From: Planctomycetaceae bacterium
GTDB taxonomy: Bacteria > Planctomycetota > Planctomycetia > Pirellulales > UBA1268
Direction: 5' to 3'
DNA: 11,539 bases
Assembly (NCBI GenBank): GCA_009691925.1
Contig: SIAG01000097.1
Coordinates: forward strand, 1-11,539
The translations under genes and the position numbers were made by a program. A model generated the notes under the pieces. That model searched no databases. It was not told where the DNA came from and saw nothing but the letters and a program-made list of their open reading frames with translations. Positions within the stretch are counted from its first letter, which is position 1; every line of letters begins with the position of its first letter. This document shows, piece after piece, positions 7,307 through 11,539 of the stretch.

Positions 7307-7338
7307 AAGATACGTCGCCCGCCACGGCGTTTGCAAAC
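7307..7338 (-). promoter_or_regulatory. Candidate promoter and palindrome upstream of the secreted-protein gene
   Basis: On the minus strand TTGCAA (7331-7336) and TATCTT (7307-7312) are separated by 18 bases; each matches its -35 or -10 consensus at 4 of 6 positions. The -35 lies inside a perfect 10-bp palindrome, GTTTGCAAAC (7329-7338), which could be an operator. The start codon is about 40 bases downstream of the predicted transcription start. It sits in the 269-bp divergent gap between this gene and the fusion gene; no equally good promoter was found for the plus-strand gene. Confidence 0.35.
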
Positions 7339-7528
7339 CTTTGGTAGTCTTCCGCCGGTGCGTGGCCGGTCTTCCCTCGGACCCTCGGTGCGATGGAAGG
7401 GGGAAAACCGATTGTGGGGCGCGGGGACGGTTGGCCCGGACACCCGCCGGCCCCGGAAGGGGTCAACGGTGACACCTCGTTGCGAGCGTCGCCTGGACGG
7501 GTGTCGATAAACGCCCGCACCTGGTTCT

Positions 7529-10474
7529 TTGGCCTCTCTCTGCCCTCTGCGAGCCTCCGCCGTGGATAGCCCCACCCCCAGTCAGCCCCCCTCCGCTCTC
7601 CCGGCGCCTGCCGCGGGGAACTCGCTCTGGAGGGGCGGATTCGCCGCGCTCCTGGTCGTCCGCGCGCTGACGCTCATCAACGATCACGCCATCAAGTGGC
7701 TGGCGATCGGGTTGGGGAAGAAGCTTGTCGAGGAGGGGCGCGTCAGCCTCGTGCTCACGATCGGGCTGGTCGGGCTGTCGCTCCCCTACGTCCTCTTCTC
7801 TTGGCTGGCCGGATCGCTCGCCGACCGAGAGTCGAAAACCTCGGTCATCCGCTGGTGCAAAGGCGCTGAAGTCTTCATCGCCGCAGCGGCGACGGCCGTG
7901 CTCGGCTTCGGCCTGGGGGGAACGGAGGCATGGTGGGGGCTGCCGACGGGCCTGTGGCTGCTCCTCGGGGCGGTGATGGCGATCGGGATGCAGGCGGCGT
8001 TGATGACGCCATCGATCGTCGGCGTCATTCCCGAGCTCGTTCCGCCGTCGCGCCTCTCGTCGGCCAACGGGCTCTTCTCGCTCGTGTCGCTCGTCGCCGT
8101 CCTCGGCGGGACGGCCGCCGGCAACTGGGTGGCCGACGCGACGGCGCTCGACGCCGCCTCGGCGTGGATGCGTGCCTGGCCCACGGGCATGCTCCTCGGA
8201 GGCACGGCCCTGCTGGGGCTGGCGGCGGCGGTGTTCCTGCCGCGGTTGGCCCCCGCGGCCCCCGACGCTCCCCCCGCTTGGAACGCCTTGGCGCGGACCT
8301 GGACCGACTTGAGCCTCCTCGTCCGCCAGCCTGAGCTGGCCGCCGCCGCCGCAGGGATCGTGTTTTTCTGGGCGATCGGCGCCGTGGCCCAGGCCAATGT
8401 CGATCAGTTCGCCACCGAGGCGGGGGCGATGTCCCAGGCGCAGGTCGTGCCCCTCCTCGTGGCCCTCGTCGCCGGCATCGGGGCGGGGAGTGTCGTGACC
8501 GGCAAGCTCGCCGCGCGACCGGAAGGGGCCGATCCGCGCGTCGATCTCGGATTTGTGCCGCTCGGTGGCCTTGTCATGAGCGTCGCCTTCGTGGCGCTGG
8601 CCTGCATCGGCGGCCGGTTTGTCGAGGCCGGCGGGGCGGCCGCGTGGATCCCCCTTGTGTGGCTGGTGGTGCTCGGCTTCGGGGCGGGGATGTTCGACGT
8701 GCCGCTGGAAACGTACCTCCAGGCCAAGAGCCCTCCAGAACGGCTCGGGGGAGTGCTCGGGGCGACAAACCTCCTCCTTTTTAGCGGCATGTTCCTGGCG
8801 TCGCTGGCCTACGGCGGGCTGCGGGCGCCGCTCGTGGAGGGAGGGCCACCGATGCTCTCCGCCCGGGCGATCTTCGCGATCTTCGCGCTCCTCTCGCTCG
8901 GGGCCACCGCCGCTGCGGTGTGGTCCGCGCCGCGCGCGACGCTGCGTCTGTTTGTCGCCTCGATCGTCCATGCCGGCTGGCGGTACCGCGTCCGTCACGC
9001 CGATCGGCTGCCGGCCACCGGACCGGCTGTCGTGGTGGCCAACCACCTCTCCTGGCTCGACGGCTTCGTCCTCGTCCTTTCCTCGCCCCGCCCCTTGCGG
9101 ATGCTCGTCTACGGGCCGAACATCCGCGGCCGGTTCCTGCGGATGCTCTCCGACCAATGGCGCTTCATCCTCTTCGAGCCCCGGCCGAAGTCGATCGCCC
9201 AGGCGCTGCGGTCGGTGCAGGAGGGGCTCGCCGCCGGCGATGCGGTTGGGATCTTTTCCGAGGGGGCGATCTCCCGGACCGGGCAGCTTCTCGGCTTCAG
9301 GCGCGGGCTCGATTGGGTCCTCGGCCGGGTTGGGGCGCCGATCGTGCCGGTCCACATCGACGGCATGTGGGGAAGCGTCCTCTCCTTCTCCGAGGGGCGG
9401 TTTTTCCGGAAGTGTCCCCGGCTCGTTGGCGGGGGCTGGCGGCGGCCGCTGACGGTCCGCTTCGGCCGGCCGCTCCCGGTCGGCACCTCCCCCCGAGATG
9501 CCCGCTTTGCTCTCCAGGAGCTCGCCGCCCATGGTCTCCGCGGGCGCATGCTAGCGACGCGCGGCGCCCAGCGCGAGATCGCGGCCTGGCTGCGGCGGCA
9601 CCGCCGCGCCGCCGAACCGCTCCGCGCGGCGCTCGATGCAGTGCAGAGCGGAGGGGGAATCGGGAGCGGTGAAGAGCGCCTCGACTGGGGAGCGCTGGCG
9701 GCCACGGCCGAGGCGTTCGACGGCTGCTGCCTCGTGCGCCGCGAAGATCGGATGGCGTCGTCGCTGGCCTCCGGTGATCCGCTCGAGCGGTCGCTGGGCG
9801 TCTGCGGTGGCGTGCTGCTGGGGATCGCGGCGACGACGATCCGGCCCGATCTTTCGCCGCAGCAGATGGCCGACCAACTGCAGGCTTGGCGGGCCACGAT
9901 CTGGCTGGCCCGGGCCGGTCAGGTGGCAGGGCTGGCGGCGCTGCCCCGCTCGGCCGTCGGCCGGCCCCCCGACGTGATTGTCCTCCCGATCGGCGCCCCG
10001 GCCGATCTTGCGGCTGCCCGAGAGGCGGCGGAGGCGTTTCGCGAGGCCCATGGCATCGAGCCGGTGGTGGCCTTCGCGCCGGAGGCCGTCGGCGGGCTGG
10101 TGTCGATGAACACTCCCCCCTCCCGGATGGCGTTGGATGAGATAGTCACCTGCCGTCCGGAGTCGCTGGGGCGCGTGGTCACCGGGGTGGTCGTCTGGCC
10201 GGAGGCTTCCCTCCGCACCCGCCTCGGGCTCGCGACGCTCGGCGGCGACGTAGCGGCGGCCGACGCGACGCTCGTCGTGGCAGCCGGCGGCGCCCGGCGG
10301 GAGAGCGATGAGCGCGACGATCCCCCGTCGTTTCTCCTCTCCCCGGGGTACCTCGTCGACGACGACGGTTTTCTCTTTCCCCCCGGCTCTGAAAGCTCGG
10401 GGATGGATGCCGGCGCGGTGAACAAGCGGCATGCGCTGAGGAAAACCGATCTCCCGAAGAGCAATCTTGGTTGA
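7529..10474 (+). CDS. MFS transporter / PlsC acyltransferase / degenerate AMP-binding domain fusion (LplT-Aas-like)
   Basis: A 981-residue membrane protein with three parts. Residues 35-470 are an MFS transporter resembling LplT (lysophospholipid uptake), with many hydrophobic helices and a cytoplasmic SLADRESK loop (96-103). Residues 475-655 are a PlsC acyltransferase: NHLSWLD (505-511; H506, D511), FSEGAISRTG (576-585) and VPVHIDG (606-612). Residues 715-955 resemble the Aas acyl-ACP synthetase domain, but shortened and without its catalytic motifs. In Gram-negative bacteria LplT and Aas import and re-acylate lysophospholipids; the intact first two parts suggest lysophospholipid handling at the inner membrane, with acyl donor supplied otherwise. 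Start choice is uncertain: an in-frame stop at 7508 leaves TTG 7529 and GTG 7562; neither has a clear Shine-Dalgarno site, and both precede the first helix. The outer one is given. Confidence 0.85.
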   Translation: MASLCPLRASAVDSPTPSQPPSALPAPAAGNSLWRGGFAALLVVRALTLINDHAIKWLAIGLGKKLVEEGRVSLVLTIGLVGLSLPYVLFSWLAGSLADRESKTSVIRWCKGAEVFIAAAATAVLGFGLGGTEAWWGLPTGLWLLLGAVMAIGMQAALMTPSIVGVIPELVPPSRLSSANGLFSLVSLVAVLGGTAAGNWVADATALDAASAWMRAWPTGMLLGGTALLGLAAAVFLPRLAPAAPDAPPAWNALARTWTDLSLLVRQPELAAAAAGIVFFWAIGAVAQANVDQFATEAGAMSQAQVVPLLVALVAGIGAGSVVTGKLAARPEGADPRVDLGFVPLGGLVMSVAFVALACIGGRFVEAGGAAAWIPLVWLVVLGFGAGMFDVPLETYLQAKSPPERLGGVLGATNLLLFSGMFLASLAYGGLRAPLVEGGPPMLSARAIFAIFALLSLGATAAAVWSAPRATLRLFVASIVHAGWRYRVRHADRLPATGPAVVVANHLSWLDGFVLVLSSPRPLRMLVYGPNIRGRFLRMLSDQWRFILFEPRPKSIAQALRSVQEGLAAGDAVGIFSEGAISRTGQLLGFRRGLDWVLGRVGAPIVPVHIDGMWGSVLSFSEGRFFRKCPRLVGGGWRRPLTVRFGRPLPVGTSPRDARFALQELAAHGLRGRMLATRGAQREIAAWLRRHRRAAEPLRAALDAVQSGGGIGSGEERLDWGALAATAEAFDGCCLVRREDRMASSLASGDPLERSLGVCGGVLLGIAATTIRPDLSPQQMADQLQAWRATIWLARAGQVAGLAALPRSAVGRPPDVIVLPIGAPADLAAAREAAEAFREAHGIEPVVAFAPEAVGGLVSMNTPPSRMALDEIVTCRPESLGRVVTGVVVWPEASLRTRLGLATLGGDVAAADATLVVAAGGARRESDERDDPPSFLLSPGYLVDDDGFLFPPGSESSGMDAGAVNKRHALRKTDLPKSNLG
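9671..10391 (+). other. Decayed Aas-like AMP-binding domain inside the fusion protein
   Basis: Residues 715-955 of the fusion keep family-like landmarks: MADQLQAWRATIWL (780-793, compare the 'A..LI..HRAT' block), AAEAFREAHGIEPV (833-846, compare 'AEAFEERFGIRP'), SMNTP (859-863, compare 'SVNTP'), CRPESLGRVVTGV (875-887, compare 'RPGSVGRPLPGV') and GYLVDDDGFLF (940-950). The ATP-binding P-loop (TSGSTGxPKG type) is missing. The YGxTE motif reads F-A-P-E-A at 849-853, losing the Thr and Glu. The TGD aspartate is gone, and the C-terminal subdomain with the catalytic Lys is absent. Family consensus strings are from memory. About 240 residues remain of a usual 450-500. Confidence 0.65.
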
Positions 10475-10495
10475 TGGCCCCCGATGGAGTATCCT
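10467..10495 (+). promoter_or_regulatory. Candidate promoter for tRNA-Arg
   Basis: TTGGTT (10467-10472) and TATCCT (10490-10495) are spaced by 17 bases, with weak -35 (3 of 6) and moderate -10 (4 of 6) matches. The -35 overlaps the stop codon of the fusion gene. Predicted transcription starts near 10502, about 14 bases before the mature tRNA. Confidence 0.35.
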
Positions 10496-10515
10496 TTGAA
10501 CTGTGCCAGGCACGG

Positions 10516-10589
<74 letters not shown>

Positions 10590-10600
10590 TTTTTTCGGTG

Positions 10601-10617
10601 TGCGGCGGCTGGCCGCA
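10601..10617. repeat. Short hairpin after tRNA-Arg
   Basis: A 6-bp inverted repeat TGCGGC/GCCGCA with a five-base loop lies five bases after the T-run that ends the tRNA. The T-run precedes rather than follows the hairpin on the plus strand, so it is not a standard intrinsic terminator. The rest of the gap up to ruvC shows no clear promoter. Confidence 0.3.
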
Positions 10618-10686
10618 GTTCGAAGGCAGGCCCCCGACGCTTAACTGCCCTTGGGGGGCGCGACGGCTGGCGGGTAGTCTGCCCAG

Positions 10687-11364
10687 ATGCCGCCGCCGTC
10701 CCCATTCTCGGCCCCTGCCCCCCGCCCGTCTGCCGGCGGCCCGGCCGACGGAGCGATCCCCTGGCAGCGAGTCGTCGGCTTTGATCCCGGGCTGAATGTC
10801 ACCGGTTACGGCGTCATCGATTGCCGTGGCGGGATCGTCAGGCTCGTCGAGGCGGGCACGATCCGCTCCCGTGGCGAGACGCTCGAGACCCGACTGGCGA
10901 CGATCCACGAAGGCGTCCGCGACGTCCTCGGGGCCCTCTCGCCCGCCGTCATGGCGATCGAGCAGGTGTTTGTCCATGCGAAGTTTCCCCGCACGGCGAT
11001 CCTCATGGGGCACGCCCGGGGGGTGATCTGTCTGGCGGCGGCCCAAGCCGGTCTGACGGTCAACAACTATCCCCCGGCGCGGGTCAAAAGCCTCCTCACC
11101 GGGAGTGGCCAGGCGGGGAAAGAACAGATGCAGGCGGCGGTCCAGCGGGAGTTGGCCCTCGCCGCCCGCCCGGAACCGGCCGACGTCGCCGATGCCCTCG
11201 CCGTAGCGCTGGCCGACTGGCACCTGAGGATCCGCCAGCGAGGATTGGCGGCCGACCTGGGAGCCAAGCCGGCCCCGCGGCGGTCGGCGCGGCGTGCGGC
11301 ACCGCCCCCCGGGGGGAGCAGAAAAGATGGCGGTGACGAAGGTTTCCCGGAGGATGACGGATGA
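10687..11364 (+). CDS. ruvC: Crossover junction endodeoxyribonuclease RuvC
   Basis: RuvC is the dimeric resolvase that cuts four-way Holliday junctions made by recombination, working with the RuvAB branch-migration motor. The RNase H-like active site is complete: D33 in GFDPG, E92 in IEQVF, and D166 and D169 in PADVADALAVA. The D-to-E spacing of 59 equals that of the E. coli enzyme (D7 to E66). At 225 residues it is longer than the usual 160-175. There is a Pro/Ala-rich N-terminal extension of about 27 residues and a basic, low-complexity C-terminal tail of about 40 residues. ATG 10687 is the only start in frame before the first strand of the fold, and it has no clear Shine-Dalgarno site. The stop overlaps the ruvA ATG by 4 bp, implying coupled translation. 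Confidence 0.95.
   Translation: MPPPSPFSAPAPRPSAGGPADGAIPWQRVVGFDPGLNVTGYGVIDCRGGIVRLVEAGTIRSRGETLETRLATIHEGVRDVLGALSPAVMAIEQVFVHAKFPRTAILMGHARGVICLAAAQAGLTVNNYPPARVKSLLTGSGQAGKEQMQAAVQRELALAARPEPADVADALAVALADWHLRIRQRGLAADLGAKPAPRRSARRAAPPPGGSRKDGGDEGFPEDDG
11349..11353 (+). promoter_or_regulatory. Ribosome binding site of ruvA
   Basis: GGAGG lies seven bases before the ATG at 11361, inside the last codons of ruvC. It fixes the ruvA start, which overlaps the ruvC stop. Confidence 0.7.
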
Positions 11365-11539
11365 TCAAGCGGCTCACAGGAACGCTCGGGGCGGTCGAGA
11401 TCGGCTCGCTCGAACTGACGATCGGGCCGGTCGTGCACGAAGTCCTCGTCCCGGAACTGGTCCGCCGCGACCTGCAGACGAAGGGGGGGCAGACGGTCAC
11501 CCTCCACACCCTCGAGTTCCTCGAAGGGACCCCCGGCCG
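11361..11539 (+). CDS. ruvA: Holliday junction branch migration protein RuvA (3'-partial)
   Basis: The first 59 codons of ruvA are present. RuvA is the tetrameric Holliday-junction-binding protein that loads the RuvB helicase. The translated start MIKRLTGTLGAVEIGSLELT, then GPVVHEVLVPELVRRDLQ and TLHTLEFLEGTPG, follows the OB-fold domain I pattern of the family (MIxRITGxL... YEVLVP... LHTxxYLEGNP). The start is set by the ATGA overlap with ruvC and a strong GGAGG upstream. The gene runs off the window end, and ruvB cannot be assessed. Confidence 0.92.
   Translation, partial: MIKRLTGTLGAVEIGSLELTIGPVVHEVLVPELVRRDLQTKGGQTVTLHTLEFLEGTPG

Noticed and set aside
7260..7520. N-terminal extension of the secreted low-complexity protein
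   Set aside because: It would bury the signal peptide about 90 residues inside the protein; ATG 7259 has a Shine-Dalgarno site and a promoter candidate upstream.
7463..9532. 689-residue minus-strand open frame
   Set aside because: It is antisense to the MFS/acyltransferase fusion and is composed of Arg/Gly/Glu/Pro/Asp low complexity. The sense frame has clear domains and catalytic motifs.

Overview
The window reads as a piece of a high-GC Planctomycetes-type chromosome. That placement is an inference from gene content: a staphyloxanthin-like (C30) carotenoid gene set paired with a PlsC-type acyltransferase, a three-part MFS/PlsC/acyl-ACP-synthetase-like fusion, a secreted Tyr/Ala/Pro-rich low-complexity protein, and a ruvC-ruvA pair. 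Codon use is strongly GC-biased, so many long antisense frames stay open by chance; these were discarded.

Layout. (1) Positions 3-1175, plus strand: the 3' part of purK, whose start lies upstream of the window. (2) Positions 1191-6416, minus strand: a four-gene carotenoid operon, transcribed in the order crtN-like desaturase, crtP-like oxidase/desaturase, PlsC-type acyltransferase, crtQ-like family 2 glycosyltransferase. The last three genes are packed tightly (19-bp gap, then a 4-bp ATGA overlap). A candidate extended -10 promoter and a hairpin lie upstream of crtN. purK and crtQ converge with only 15 bp between them and no visible terminator. (3) Positions 6624-7259, minus strand: a small secreted low-complexity protein of unknown function, with its own candidate promoter. 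(4) Positions 7529-10474, plus strand, divergent from the previous gene: a 981-residue membrane protein joining an LplT-like transporter, a PlsC-type acyltransferase and a shrunken, apparently inactive relative of the Aas acyl-ACP synthetase domain. (5) Positions 10516-10589: tRNA-Arg(ACG). (6) Positions 10687-11539: ruvC and the start of ruvA, overlapping by ATGA, for Holliday-junction processing.

How the genes work together. The carotenoid operon has candidates for desaturation of a C30 backbone (CrtN), terminal oxidation (CrtP), glycosylation (CrtQ) and acylation of the sugar (PlsC-type enzyme standing where Staphylococcus uses the unrelated CrtO). No C30 backbone synthase (crtM or hpnCDE) and no aldehyde dehydrogenase are present here, so those steps must be encoded elsewhere if the pathway is complete. 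The fusion protein most resembles the LplT/Aas lysophospholipid salvage system, but its third domain has lost the residues needed for adenylation. The most interesting items are this decayed domain and the acyltransferase replacement in the carotenoid operon.
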